Origin: F1-80-MAGs062 sp046345315
GTDB taxonomy: Bacteria; Planctomycetota; Planctomycetia; Planctomycetales; Planctomycetaceae
Assembly (NCBI GenBank): GCA_046345315.1
Contig: JBKDKA010000101.1
Location: 1-64,000 of the forward strand
Reading direction: 5' to 3'
Length of the DNA stretch: 64,000 bases
Every line of letters starts with the position of its first letter. Position 1 is the first letter of the stretch. The position numbers and the translations under genes were made by a program. The notes under the pieces are model-generated. The model saw nothing but the letters and a program-made list of their open reading frames with translations. It was not told the DNA's origin and did not search any database. Positions 33,711-43,482 of this stretch are shown in pieces.

Positions 33711-35212
33711 CGGTTTCTGAACTGGCCGCCTTGCTGAATGCTTCCGTCATCGGGAGCGGCGAGAATGAATCCGCTGCCAGAGCGGCTTCTGTGACAGGCG
33801 TCTCGATTGATACTCGAACTCTCGTTCCCGGCGATGTGTTTTTTGCTCTTCCGGGAAGCCACTGTCACGGGATGGCCCATGCTTCCGCAGCTCAGGCTGC
33901 CGGGGCCTCTGCGATTGTCACGGACAGCCTTCTGCAGACAGACACTGGCGTATCGGATTCACCTTCACAGATGGGGCGATTGCAGAATCAGAGTCAAGCC
34001 GTCCCCGTTCTGCTGGTTCAGGATTCTGCGGCAGCATTGACACAGCTGGCGATCTGGAATCGCCGTCAGTCCGATGCTTTGATAATCGGGATCACCGGTA
34101 GTGTCGGAAAAACGACGACTCGTCAGATGATCTTTTCGGTGCTGTCGTCAGTGCATCAGGGGATACAAAGCCCTGCGAATTTCAATAACGAACTGGGAGT
34201 ACCGATCAGCCTGCTGCGGTTAACTTCGGATCATGAATTTGCTTCCATCGAGATGGGAGCATCCGGGCCTCATGAGATCGCTCCATTGGCGTCGACAGCG
34301 CGTCCGGAATTCGGCGTGATCACGCGAGTCAGTCCTGCTCATCTCGAAGGGTTCGGTGATATCGATACGGTGTTTCGCACAAAGCGGGAGCTCATCGAAT
34401 CGTTGCCATCCCACGGCGTGGCCTTTCTGAACGGTGATGATGCGATGGTTCGCAGGATGCAGTCATCAGCCCCGTGTCCGGTTGTACTCTTCGGCGAAAC
34501 CCCGGACTGTGATATCAGACCAGAGAAAGTTCTGTATGTTGAAGGGGTGCTCTCCTTTGAGGTTCATGGATTCAAGTATCGAGTGAAAGCTTCCGGACGA
34601 CATCTGATGTGCAGCGCTCTGGCTGCGATAGCGGTCGGGAAGCAGATTGGTCTGAGCCCGTTGGAGATTCAGAGCGGGCTTGCATCGTTTCACCCGGGAA
34701 GTGGGCGCGGCAGCATACTTCAACTGCCGAACTGGACCGTGATTGATGACACATACAATGCCAGTCCTGCCAGTGTTGCAGCGGCGATTGAGAGTGTCTC
34801 CGGCTGGAAATCCTGCCGCCATCAGATACTGGTTCTCGGCGACATGAAAGAGCTTGGTCAGCAGAGTGCGGAGTTTCATCGGCAGGCCGGTGCTGCAATC
34901 GCAGCCACAACAATCTCGCATGTTCTGGCCTTCGGAGAATTCGCGAATGACGTGGCCGCGGGCTTCCTTGAATCCTCTGCAGCTGCCAATTCGGTTCCAC
35001 TTCAGAATCGCATCTCCGTGTTTCGCGATATGCATCAGCTTTGTGAGCTGCTGGACTGCATTCTGAGCGACGGAGACGTCGTGCTGGTGAAAGGGTCGCG
35101 GAGCGTCGGGATGGAGAGAGTCGTCGAGCATCTGCGAACTCTGTCGTTCCAGCAGCCCCGGAGCCCCCGGACAGCACAGAAGTCTGATTTCGCTGATCTC
35201 TCTGCCGCCTGA
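33698..35212 (+). CDS. murF: UDP-N-acetylmuramoyl-tripeptide-D-alanyl-D-alanine ligase MurF
   Basis: Joins D-Ala-D-Ala to the UDP-MurNAc tripeptide to make the pentapeptide. Evidence is SIDTRTLVPGDVFFALPG near residue 38, the ATP loop ITGSVGKTTTRQM (about 130), NFNNELGVPISLL (about 155), MGASGPHEIAPLASTARP (about 185), TVIDDTYNASPASVAAAIES (about 346-365) and VLGDMKELGQQSAEFH (about 380). The 504 residues fit. It overlaps murE by 13 bp. The chain ends with a basic tail (SPRTAQKSDFADLSAA) not typical of the core. The reading is certain; the start is ATG 33698. Confidence 0.95.
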   Translation: MYPVTVSELAALLNASVIGSGENESAARAASVTGVSIDTRTLVPGDVFFALPGSHCHGMAHASAAQAAGASAIVTDSLLQTDTGVSDSPSQMGRLQNQSQAVPVLLVQDSAAALTQLAIWNRRQSDALIIGITGSVGKTTTRQMIFSVLSSVHQGIQSPANFNNELGVPISLLRLTSDHEFASIEMGASGPHEIAPLASTARPEFGVITRVSPAHLEGFGDIDTVFRTKRELIESLPSHGVAFLNGDDAMVRRMQSSAPCPVVLFGETPDCDIRPEKVLYVEGVLSFEVHGFKYRVKASGRHLMCSALAAIAVGKQIGLSPLEIQSGLASFHPGSGRGSILQLPNWTVIDDTYNASPASVAAAIESVSGWKSCRHQILVLGDMKELGQQSAEFHRQAGAAIAATTISHVLAFGEFANDVAAGFLESSAAANSVPLQNRISVFRDMHQLCELLDCILSDGDVVLVKGSRSVGMERVVEHLRTLSFQQPRSPRTAQKSDFADLSAA

Positions 35213-35516
35213 ATCTGATGATTTCCTGGCGTGATTTCGGTTTGGCCATTTGATCCTTGCAATCCGACCTGCGTCACTGACAATAATCGAGGAACGAGTG
35301 GTCACCCGGAGGGAAGTATTCCAGTCGATGCAGACTTCAGGCTTCTTTGGCATTTTTGTTGTGGCTCATGGCATTTTTCAGACAGAAGCTTCGTCGCGTC
35401 GGATCATTTCCTGAGCGGGCTCCGCTGAACCCGAGGTCGGAGTGACTCTGTTGCAGCCTGACCGCAGAAGATTTTGATCGCAGAACATTTCCGTTTGTCG
35501 CTCTGGGAACCTGACT
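35213..35516. other. Intergenic stretch, nothing recognised
   Basis: About 304 bases between murF and the secretin-like gene. No gene, strong hairpin or known repeat was seen. It probably holds the promoter for the downstream gene. Confidence 0.5.
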
Positions 35517-38500
35517 GTGAAACCGGATTCATCAGCGACAATTCAGGGATCGACACTGGCATTCCTCTGCCTCGGGTTTCTGCTGACAGCATCACTCAGT
35601 GCTGCACAGGTTCTCGATCGTGAAGCGTCGCCCGTGATCGTTCAGCCTGGCGGTCCTGTACCGGTTCAGATTGGTCCTGACGGGAAACCGATCGTCCCTT
35701 CATCTGCGACGCCTGGAAATCCGGCTGCACCCGGCACTCCTGGATCACCGGCTCCAGGAACAGCCCCGGCAGCTGCGCCGAATGCGGCAGTGACTCGTCC
35801 GGCGGCAAAAAATTTTGTTCCTCAACCGATTGATCAGGAAATCCGTAAGAATCCGGAAGGGAAGGTTACCTTTAACCTGAGCGGTCAGCCATGGGGCGTC
35901 GTTCTGCAGTGGCTGGCGGACGCATCAGCGCTTTCGCTGGACTGGCAGGAACTACCGGGAGACTTTCTCAATCTCACCACCACACGCAGTTACACGCTTC
36001 CCGAGGCTCGGGATCTGATCAATCGTCACCTGCTGACTCGCGGATATTCCATCCTGCTGAATGGCGAAATGATGACGATCGTGAAGGTGAAGGAACTGAA
36101 TGCGTCGCTGGTTCCGCGAGTGAAACCAGAAGAACTCGAGAAACTTCTCGACCACACACTCTGCAAGATTTCATTTGATCTCGACTGGCTGATCGCAGAC
36201 GAAGCTGTGGACGAGCTCAAGCCGATGCTCAGCTCCGCCGGGCAGATCCACAAGCTCAGTCGTACCAATCGACTGGAAGTCATCGACACGGCAGCCAGCC
36301 TTCGTGACCTTTGGCAGTTGCTGCAGGATGAGCAGTCGGATGCCGGCCACGAACAGCTGGTGAAGGCATTTCGGCTCAAGCATCGGCGAGCGGAAGAAGT
36401 CATCCAACTGCTGATGAATCTTCTGGGGATTGAAGAAAAACGGAAACCGGGTTCCGAAAGCTCCGACCCGAACATGATGCAGCAGCAGATTCAGATGCAG
36501 ATGCAGCAGATGCAACAGCAAATGCAGCAACAGATGCAGCAGAATGCTGGTGGTGGTGGAGGGGGTAAGAAGAAATCAGACACGCGACTTGTCCTGAACC
36601 AGAAGGAAAACATGATCCTCGTTCAGGCGGCTCCGGATCAGATGGCCACCATTGAGCGAGCCATTCAGCAGATTGATGTCGAAGGCGCAACCGACGGAAC
36701 GCTTCTTCAGAATCTCAACCGAATGAAGGTGTATCGGCTGGAAACAATCGACCCGCAGATTCTTGCGGATCTGCTTCAGCAGCTCGGTGACCTTGAGCCC
36801 GGTACGGTTCTGAAGGTTGACAAGAAAAAGAAATCGATCATTGCCTGGGCAACGCTTTCTGACCATCTGACAATTTCAACGCTTGTTGAACGACTGGATC
36901 AGTCGGCTCGCAGTTTTGAAGTGATTCCGCTCCGACGTCTCGACGCGGAATACGTGGCAGGAACCATCAGCGGGCTGATGGGAATCACCAACGAGGAAGA
37001 AACGAAGAATCCTCGATCGCGGTATGATTACTTTTACGGTTTTGGAATGCAGCAACAGCAGGACGAACCGAAGGAGAGAGGATTCCGCGTCGAGGCTGAT
37101 CTCGAGAACAATAGACTGCTTGTCTACGCAAATCCGGTGGAGATGGAAGAGATTCGTCATCTGCTTCAGAAGCTGGGAGAACTCCCCGATCCTCAGGCGG
37201 TCGATGACGGTGTCCGAGTTTTTGAGCTCTCGCCCGACGATGCACCGGAAGACATTCAACGACGTCTGAAGAAACTCTGGCGGCGAGATAATGCTCTCGA
37301 GTTTGATGAGCCTCAGTCCAAAAAAAAGAGCGGTTCGAATAAAGCATCCGGATCCGATTCCCCCGCCGATACGTCGACAGCCCCGAGCGATTCCGGTCCG
37401 GAAAACGACGCGAAGAAGGCCCCCGAAACTCCCGGCGATGCAACCACATCCACGGAGCCGAAAACCTTCGATCAGCTGTTCGCTGCAGCGACACAGCGTT
37501 CCGTCAATGAACTCCGTGAAAAGAGTGAAGACGTCATCGCCGTAGCTGACGATCAGTCTGAGAATTCGCACGTCCCGAGTGAAGGCACGGATGAATCTGA
37601 ACCGTTCGAGAAACAATCGGCTGTCCAGAATCAACCTGCACCAGTTCGACTGGCAATTACAAACGACGGAAGTCTGATTGCGACGAGTGATGATCCGGAG
37701 GCACTGGCAGAACTGGAAGACATTCTTGGCCAGTTGTCTAAGTCACGCAGCAATTACAAAGTCTTTCGACTGAAGCATTCGACCGCATCGTGGATCACTC
37801 TGACTCTGAAAGACTATTTCAAAGCTGATGAGCAGACAAAGTCGTCAATGGAGTATCACCCATGGTATGGCATGGTTCCGTCTGAAAAGAAAGTGAAGGG
37901 GAATCACAGTCTTTCGAAACGAAGGCAGCCGACGTTCATTTCTGACAACTACACCAGCACGATTCTTGTTCGCGATGCGGATCCACGACAGTTAAAGACC
38001 ATCGAAGAGCTCATCGCGCTTTACGATGTGCCGGAACCTGCAGACACCAAGTCAATGCGCATCAACAAGATGTTCCGGCTGCAGAATGCAAAGGCCGCAT
38101 CGGTTGCCGAAGCTGTGAAAGATGTCTTTCGTGACCTGCTGAGCTCAAACGATAAGGCATTGGAGAGCAAAGACCCGAATGCCAGACCGAGCAGCAGTGG
38201 CGGAAGTTTTCTTTTTATGCCACCGGGTGAAGGTAAGTCCGATGACAAGGATGAGCCGATCCGATTCAAGGGGCTCCTGTCCATCGGGATCGACGAATCT
38301 TCGAATACGCTCATCGTGTCATCAACAGCGTCACTGATGACGACGATTGGAGCCATGATTGAGGAACTCGATCGAGCGGGGACGTCGTCCTCTGTCGTTC
38401 AGGTCATCAAAGTTGACGATTCTGTGGACCTCGCACTGATCCAGGAAAGACTGGACAAGCTGCTGGGCTCGAAAACTCCACAGAACGGGCAGAACCCCGC

Positions 38501-38582
38501 TGGTTCGCAGAACCAGAACGGGATACCGCCTCAGAAGCAACAGAACGCTGATGGCACCGCCGATCAGGGCATGACAAACTGA
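35517..38582 (+). CDS. Secretin N-domain-like repeat protein without a barrel
   Basis: A 1021-residue secreted protein with a signal peptide (about 12-31) and then a Pro/Ala/Gly-rich linker. Several modules follow that resemble the N0/N1 (NolW-type) domains of type II secretion secretins: VFNLSGQPWGVVLQWLAD-like at about 120, VKAFRLKHRRAEEVIQLLMN at about 280, VIPLRRLDAEYVAGTISGLM at about 465, YKVFRLKHSTASWITLTLKD at about 740 and NKMFRLQNAKAASVAEAVKD at about 845. A Gln/Met-rich stretch follows near residue 320. The C-terminal secretin barrel motif (VPLLGDIP-like) is absent, so it is unlikely to be a pore. The start is GTG 35517 with GGGAA 9 nt upstream. It converges on the UspA gene and overlaps its end by 19 bp. 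Partner unknown. Confidence 0.7.
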   Translation: MKPDSSATIQGSTLAFLCLGFLLTASLSAAQVLDREASPVIVQPGGPVPVQIGPDGKPIVPSSATPGNPAAPGTPGSPAPGTAPAAAPNAAVTRPAAKNFVPQPIDQEIRKNPEGKVTFNLSGQPWGVVLQWLADASALSLDWQELPGDFLNLTTTRSYTLPEARDLINRHLLTRGYSILLNGEMMTIVKVKELNASLVPRVKPEELEKLLDHTLCKISFDLDWLIADEAVDELKPMLSSAGQIHKLSRTNRLEVIDTAASLRDLWQLLQDEQSDAGHEQLVKAFRLKHRRAEEVIQLLMNLLGIEEKRKPGSESSDPNMMQQQIQMQMQQMQQQMQQQMQQNAGGGGGGKKKSDTRLVLNQKENMILVQAAPDQMATIERAIQQIDVEGATDGTLLQNLNRMKVYRLETIDPQILADLLQQLGDLEPGTVLKVDKKKKSIIAWATLSDHLTISTLVERLDQSARSFEVIPLRRLDAEYVAGTISGLMGITNEEETKNPRSRYDYFYGFGMQQQQDEPKERGFRVEADLENNRLLVYANPVEMEEIRHLLQKLGELPDPQAVDDGVRVFELSPDDAPEDIQRRLKKLWRRDNALEFDEPQSKKKSGSNKASGSDSPADTSTAPSDSGPENDAKKAPETPGDATTSTEPKTFDQLFAAATQRSVNELREKSEDVIAVADDQSENSHVPSEGTDESEPFEKQSAVQNQPAPVRLAITNDGSLIATSDDPEALAELEDILGQLSKSRSNYKVFRLKHSTASWITLTLKDYFKADEQTKSSMEYHPWYGMVPSEKKVKGNHSLSKRRQPTFISDNYTSTILVRDADPRQLKTIEELIALYDVPEPADTKSMRINKMFRLQNAKAASVAEAVKDVFRDLLSSNDKALESKDPNARPSSSGGSFLFMPPGEGKSDDKDEPIRFKGLLSIGIDESSNTLIVSSTASLMTTIGAMIEELDRAGTSSSVVQVIKVDDSVDLALIQERLDKLLGSKTPQNGQNPAGSQNQNGIPPQKQQNADGTADQGMTN

Positions 38583-39034
38583 TGCCCTTCGGGCTTCACG
38601 GTCAGCACTGGACACGAAGCTTTCCGAACAACTCGTTCCGCGACGCTTCCCATCAGAACATGCATCAGACCTGAGCGGCCATGAGTGCCGATCACAATGA
38701 GATCGATCTCACTGGATTTTGCATAATCAAGGATCTCCAGGAAGGCTGGCCCCGTGCGCACTTGCCGAACTACGGGGGTGGCGCCGGAAAACAGGTCGCC
38801 GGGCAATTCATCCAGCTGTTTCTGAGCGTTCTCAATCATGATGTCCGACTGAGCCTGAATAGACTCCGCGGAAAAGGAGTATGCCTCCGGAACCAGCATC
38901 GCAGCATCAGGCACCACATGCAGAACGTGAAGCTCCGAACCGAAACGTTCTGCGATTGCACACCCGTACTGCAACGCAGGGCGGCTGTATTCGCTGAAAT
39001 CCGTAGGAACCAGAATGCGTTTGAGTCGAATCAT
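38564..39034 (-). CDS. Universal stress protein (UspA family)
   Basis: A 156-residue cytoplasmic protein of the UspA fold. ILVPTDFSEYSRPALQYGC (about 6-24) is the first strand-helix, and VIGTHGRSGLMHVLMGSVAERVVRKASCPVLTV (about 116-148) contains the ATP-binding G-x2-G-x9-G(S/T) loop. It probably binds ATP. The ATG at 39034 has AGGAGA 9-10 nt upstream; the ATG at 39043 sits too close to that site. It is the distal gene of the cbb3 cluster, 17 nt from the DUF4405 gene, and its 3' end overlaps the secretin-like gene on the other strand by 19 bp. Confidence 0.93.
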   Translation of the reverse strand: MIRLKRILVPTDFSEYSRPALQYGCAIAERFGSELHVLHVVPDAAMLVPEAYSFSAESIQAQSDIMIENAQKQLDELPGDLFSGATPVVRQVRTGPAFLEILDYAKSSEIDLIVIGTHGRSGLMHVLMGSVAERVVRKASCPVLTVKPEGHQFVMP

Positions 39035-39050
39035 GTTCAACATTCTCCTG

Positions 39051-39746
39051 TCAGTCTGCCTGATGAAGTTCCGGCTGCTGAATGCTCATCGTTGCGACCC
39101 CGATCACTGCCGACGATGTCAGCAGAATGGCGATCAGAAATCCAACTCCGATCACGGTGCGGATCCCGTCATCCGGAAGCTCGCCGCGTTTCAGAAGCCT
39201 TTTGAAGACCACACCGCAAATCCAGGTCCAGTGAAACATAATGTGCACAAGAATTCCCACCGCGAGCACACTCAGGAGGCCAAACTGAATTGAACTCCAT
39301 TCGCCGAATGTCATTCCCCACAGACGCCAGCCACGTGCCGCAATACCCGGCGGAAACACAAACTGCACGATCACAGATGCGATGCCAAGGCCGACGAATG
39401 CGACGAGAAGTGCAGCATCCAGCCAGAAATTTACGAATGTCATGGAGATGCGGCGGGGGCTCCCGCCTGGCTCCTCATGAGTCAGTTCGGAGATTTCCTG
39501 ATGCATCGATCCGTTCGCGGTATTACCCAACGGCAGTCGGGAGCCAGCATTTCCGTTCTTCTTAAAAGCTGAAAGCAGTTCTCGGATATCATCCGAAGTG
39601 CGCACGGACGACATTGACACTGTGCCATAATGACTCTCGGACTGTGCCGACATGTGCGAAACCGCACGGTCACCGGAAGGCTCTCGGTTCGCACTAGTTC
39701 CGTTGAACGGAGTTGCCACTTCCTGATCTCCAACGCTTTTGGTCAC
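39051..39746 (-). CDS. DUF4405-type membrane protein
   Basis: A 231-residue protein with a polar N-terminal half (about 1-98) and four hydrophobic segments after it (about 102-128, 148-170, 195-217). VHIMFHWTWICGVVF (about 170-184) has the His-rich pattern of DUF4405, a cytochrome-b-like domain. It may be a haem-binding or electron-transfer membrane protein linked to the oxidase cluster. Its start overlaps the end of the SafE-like gene by 4 bp (ATGA), which indicates translational coupling. Specific role unknown. Confidence 0.72.
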   Translation of the reverse strand: MTKSVGDQEVATPFNGTSANREPSGDRAVSHMSAQSESHYGTVSMSSVRTSDDIRELLSAFKKNGNAGSRLPLGNTANGSMHQEISELTHEEPGGSPRRISMTFVNFWLDAALLVAFVGLGIASVIVQFVFPPGIAARGWRLWGMTFGEWSSIQFGLLSVLAVGILVHIMFHWTWICGVVFKRLLKRGELPDDGIRTVIGVGFLIAILLTSSAVIGVATMSIQQPELHQAD

Positions 39747-40591
39747 GGCTCTGTCTCTGCTGCCTGTTTTTTTCGGGAAACATCAACTTCAGAAAGGTCT
39801 TTCTTCGGTGAGTCTTCCCAGAAGGAGTGACCACAGAACTCGCTGAGCATCTGTCGGAATGACGTGTGCGATGGCGCGCCTGCAGATTCGGAGGACACAA
39901 CGCTCATCGACGACCACTGCCTTTCTGCAAACACGATGCCACGACTCAGGGTCATCAGGCCCGTGACGATGACTGAGACTGCAGCCAGTTTCATCAACTG
40001 CTGTCGAACGTTCATTGTGGCCATCGAAAAGCCGATTCCCGTCAGGAGCATGACAGGAACTGTGCCCGCAGCAAAGCAGCTCATGATCAGCAATCCGCGA
40101 ACAACACTTGCGGAACTCGCTGATAAGGCCAGAAACGAATAAACAAGCCCGCAGGGCAGAAATCCGGTGGCAAGACCTGCGATGAAGACGCCCGTAGACG
40201 AACCATTGAGAAGAAACTGCGACAGCAGCGTTTGGCTCAGGCAGGGATGGGTCGTTTTTCGGTAAGATCGAAACGAGAACCAACCACCGGAAGAAAGGCC
40301 CTGAACAATCAGCAGCAATCCGGCGAGCACCGCGAACGCCGCCTGAACCCAGACAGCGAATCCACCCGACCTGAGAAGGCGAGCTCCCAGTGCCGCAGCG
40401 ATGACTCCAAGAAATGAATAGGTCATCGCGCGACCAAGACTCCAGACCAGCTGACGCAGGACAGCAGTGCGGTATCGTGTTGCCCCTATTCCCATCGTGG
40501 CGGCAATCCCGCCGCACATTCCAACGCAATGCGCTGATCCAAGGACGCCGCTGAGAAAGATCAATGGCAGAGCGACTGCATCAGCGTTCAT
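39743..40591 (-). CDS. SafE/DsbD-like membrane protein of the cbb3 cluster
   Basis: A 282-residue polytopic protein with six hydrophobic segments. GVLGSAHCVGMCGGIAATMG (about 14-33) and GLATGFLPCGLVYSFLAL (about 140-157) are the paired motifs of the 'sulfite exporter TauE/SafE' or UreH/DsbD_2 family found next to ccoI in many bacteria and thought to serve copper handling or oxidase assembly. GGAGGATGACGC precedes the ATG at 40591, a strong ribosome site. It follows ccoI by 3 nt and overlaps the DUF4405 gene. It lacks a CxxC thioredoxin part. Confidence 0.88.
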   Translation of the reverse strand: MNADAVALPLIFLSGVLGSAHCVGMCGGIAATMGIGATRYRTAVLRQLVWSLGRAMTYSFLGVIAAALGARLLRSGGFAVWVQAAFAVLAGLLLIVQGLSSGGWFSFRSYRKTTHPCLSQTLLSQFLLNGSSTGVFIAGLATGFLPCGLVYSFLALSASSASVVRGLLIMSCFAAGTVPVMLLTGIGFSMATMNVRQQLMKLAAVSVIVTGLMTLSRGIVFAERQWSSMSVVSSESAGAPSHTSFRQMLSEFCGHSFWEDSPKKDLSEVDVSRKKQAAETEP

Positions 40592-40594
40592 GCG

Positions 40595-43276
40595 TCATCC
40601 TCCAGCGGCCTGCTCATTGACTGCCTCCAGAGATTCTGCAGCCGATGAGCGGAAAGCTCTCACCGAAGAATAATCCGGCACTGGTCCGGTGATCCGATCT
40701 GAGTCATCGTATTGATCAATCCGCGAGTCCGAAGCATTCTCGCAGAAGTCCCCTGTGCAGACGCGACTCCCGTCACCACGCTGGATTGATGAAACCGGAC
40801 GTCGAACGGCAGCGAACATCGGGGCGATGACGTCAGGATCTCCCTTTTCGACTGCTGCGGGAGAATTGGAATCGGCTGGCTCTTTCGAGGACGCTGCACT
40901 CTGCGGGAATACCTCCGATGCCTTCGGTCGACACTGCATTAACCGAAGAGAGTTGGTAATCACGACCAGACTGCTCACAATCATCAGGCCGGCTGCAATC
41001 GCAGGATTGAGGAATCCGGCAGCAGCCAGAGCGACTCCGGCACCGTTGTATGCGAAAGCCCAGAACAGATTCTGGCGAATCACAGAACGTGTTTGACGCG
41101 CCAGGCTGATGGCCCAGGGGATTCGTGTCAGGTCATTGCCGAGAAGGCAGACCTGAGCAGAATCGCGGGACACATCAGCTCCGCAGCCCATGGCGATTCC
41201 TGCATCGCTGATTGCCAGAGCTGGTGCATCGTTGATTCCGTCACCCACCATGACTGTGCGACCAACGTTCTTCTGTAACTGCCGAATCGCGTCGACTTTG
41301 TCGGCAGGCTGCAGTTCACTGATCATATTGATCGGAGGAAGCGTCCGCTGAGAGACCATTGAGTCGGCCGATTCAGCGGCGATTCTCGATTGCAGTTCTT
41401 CCTGAAGCTGAACTGCCCGTCCACGCCGATCCCCGGTGAGCACCGTCACCGTCAGTCCCATCTCAAGGCAATCGCGAATGGCAGACGCCGCTTCGGGACG
41501 CAGCGACTCGGTCATGGAAAAGACTGCCAGAAGTCTTCCGTCCAGCGAGAGACCGGTGACGGAGAGTTGCGCAGTGTCGGCCGACGACTGGATCTTCTGC
41601 AGCACATCGGATGTCGCGCCTGTAAATGTCAGACTGCCAAGTCGAATCTCTGAAGCATCAGCCGTGGTCGCAAGAACTCCGCATCCCGGCACAGTGCGCA
41701 TCTCACTGACCGCGGGAAGTTGTCCTTCAGCACGCAGTCGAGGCAAAGACAACTGAGCCTCAGCGCACCAGTCGGAGATTGCTCGTGAATACGGATGCTT
41801 CGATGCCTCGGCGAGCTGTCTGGCCAGAGCGAACACCTGAGCTGATGGAACATCGGGAGCGAACGACTGAAACTGTACCACCCGAGGCATGCCGGTCGTG
41901 AGTGTTCCTGTTTTGTCGAAACACGCGGATTCAGCCACAGCAAGGCGTTCGATCGCTTCCCCACTCCGAAAGAGAACCTGATAACGAATCGCAGTGCTCA
42001 GCGCAGTCCAGACAGCCAGAGGTGTTGCAAGTCCCAGAGCACAGGGACAGGCAATCAGGAGCACGCTCAAAGTATTCTGAATCGCCGGCCCAAACCCGGA
42101 GGAAAGATGCACAGCAAATGTCAGCAGCGAAACCAGAGAGATGACCGGAAAGAACCAGGCCGACACACGGTCCGCCAGCCGTTGATACTCACCGCGAGCA
42201 TTCCGCGCTTCCTGCAGTAACTGTCGAAGACGACTGAACGATCCTTCATGCAGAGCTGCTGTTGCTCGAACAATCAGATCGCCGTCGAGATTCACGGTTC
42301 CCGCCAGCAGACGATCACCGGGATTCTTCTCAATCGGACGACTTTCCCCCGTGAAGACCTGCTCGTCGACCGATGTCCGACCTCGGACAAGCACTGCATC
42401 GACAGGAAAACGTTCACCGGCACGAATGCGAAGAAAGTCTCCGACGACGATCGACTCCGCGGCAATCTCAATCTGCTCAGTATCAACGGAATCGTCGCCA
42501 ACTGTATCCGCGCCAACGGCGTGACCGGTTCGATAAGCTTTGGCCGGAAGCAGACCCGCCAGCTGATCGAGTTCCGACGTGGCTTTCTGACGTCCGATGG
42601 CTTCCAGCCAGCGGCCCAGCGTGACAGCGACGAGCACCATCGCGCCGACTTCAAAATACACGGCGGGCGAGTCTCGCAGAACATTCACAATCGACGTCAC
42701 GTACGCCGCGATGACACCCGTTGCAATCAGCAGGTCGGTGGAGAAAATCCTGCGGCTCCAGCTTTCGGCTGCTTCACGAAGCAATGGAAAACCAAGCAGC
42801 AGCAGAACCGGCAGACTGAACAGCATGCTCACCCAGCGAAACACTTCAAACAGTTTCAGCTGAAATGGATCAGGAGTCACGCTGTAGACGTCGAGTGACC
42901 ACATGGTCATCGTGAACGCCATCAGATTCATTGTGAAGAAGATCGACAGTCCGAGCCGAACGACGGTCCAGCGGACTGCGCCTTCCGCACCTTTTTCCTG
43001 AGTCATCGCATGAGCAAAACGGCAGCCACTGCAGCAGTAGTTGGCATCGTCAGCGCCTAGCTCCTGTCGAGCAGCAGCGTGCTTCTGACCGGATGCTGTG
43101 TCCTGCAGATCTGCGAGGTGCTTCGGAGGAGAAGCCGTCTCCTTGCGAGCGTCAAACCATCCTGGAGAAATCGGTAGACCACACCAACTGCAGCAGACCC
43201 TTGATTTCGAATCGCCGGATTCACCAGCGGAATCGAACTGCTGAGGCCGCGGCCGATCTGTGGTCTCGGAGATCAT
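40595..43276 (-). CDS. ccoI: Copper-translocating P-type ATPase, cbb3 assembly type
   Basis: Pumps copper for insertion into cbb3 oxidase (CcoI/FixI type). The 893 residues have an N-terminal metal-binding-like region with CSWCGLPI and CCSGCRFAHAM. The membrane domain follows, with the ion-binding LLIACPCALGLATPL (about 435). FTGESRPI is the actuator loop, DKTGTLTTG (about 470) the phosphorylation site and VGDGINDAPALA (about 740) the hinge. The start is ATG 43276, overlapping the small gene upstream by 4 bp (ATGA). The frame runs on upstream to 43378 through that gene, so 43276 is chosen. The last 110 residues after the membrane helices are Ser/Asp-rich and unusual. Confidence 0.93.
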   Translation of the reverse strand: MISETTDRPRPQQFDSAGESGDSKSRVCCSWCGLPISPGWFDARKETASPPKHLADLQDTASGQKHAAARQELGADDANYCCSGCRFAHAMTQEKGAEGAVRWTVVRLGLSIFFTMNLMAFTMTMWSLDVYSVTPDPFQLKLFEVFRWVSMLFSLPVLLLLGFPLLREAAESWSRRIFSTDLLIATGVIAAYVTSIVNVLRDSPAVYFEVGAMVLVAVTLGRWLEAIGRQKATSELDQLAGLLPAKAYRTGHAVGADTVGDDSVDTEQIEIAAESIVVGDFLRIRAGERFPVDAVLVRGRTSVDEQVFTGESRPIEKNPGDRLLAGTVNLDGDLIVRATAALHEGSFSRLRQLLQEARNARGEYQRLADRVSAWFFPVISLVSLLTFAVHLSSGFGPAIQNTLSVLLIACPCALGLATPLAVWTALSTAIRYQVLFRSGEAIERLAVAESACFDKTGTLTTGMPRVVQFQSFAPDVPSAQVFALARQLAEASKHPYSRAISDWCAEAQLSLPRLRAEGQLPAVSEMRTVPGCGVLATTADASEIRLGSLTFTGATSDVLQKIQSSADTAQLSVTGLSLDGRLLAVFSMTESLRPEAASAIRDCLEMGLTVTVLTGDRRGRAVQLQEELQSRIAAESADSMVSQRTLPPINMISELQPADKVDAIRQLQKNVGRTVMVGDGINDAPALAISDAGIAMGCGADVSRDSAQVCLLGNDLTRIPWAISLARQTRSVIRQNLFWAFAYNGAGVALAAAGFLNPAIAAGLMIVSSLVVITNSLRLMQCRPKASEVFPQSAASSKEPADSNSPAAVEKGDPDVIAPMFAAVRRPVSSIQRGDGSRVCTGDFCENASDSRIDQYDDSDRITGPVPDYSSVRAFRSSAAESLEAVNEQAAGG

Positions 43277-43482
43277 GGAGGCGATATCAGTTCCACCTGA
43301 AGCGCAGGGAAGAAGTAACTGATGATGTATACCACGGTATAAATCCAGAAACCAATCCAGATCGCGCGAACGTACCATGGAATCACGTTTCCGCGATAGT
43401 GATGGTACACGTGCTCCTGTTCAGGCGTAGACTGTTCCGGAGGTGCAGCTTGTGTTGCGGCGGCATTAGTCCCGTCAGACAT
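43273..43482 (-). CDS. Small single-helix membrane protein in the cbb3 cluster
   Basis: A 69-residue protein with one membrane helix (IPWYVRAIWIGFWIYTVVYI, about 33-55). It is preceded by EHVYHHYRGNVIP and followed by a short tail. By size and place, between ccoO and ccoI, it could take the role of CcoQ, but it has no recognisable CcoQ motif. It overlaps the genes on both sides (8 bp and 4 bp), so it is surely translated in the operon. Confidence 0.75.
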   Translation of the reverse strand: MSDGTNAAATQAAPPEQSTPEQEHVYHHYRGNVIPWYVRAIWIGFWIYTVVYIISYFFPALQVELISPP

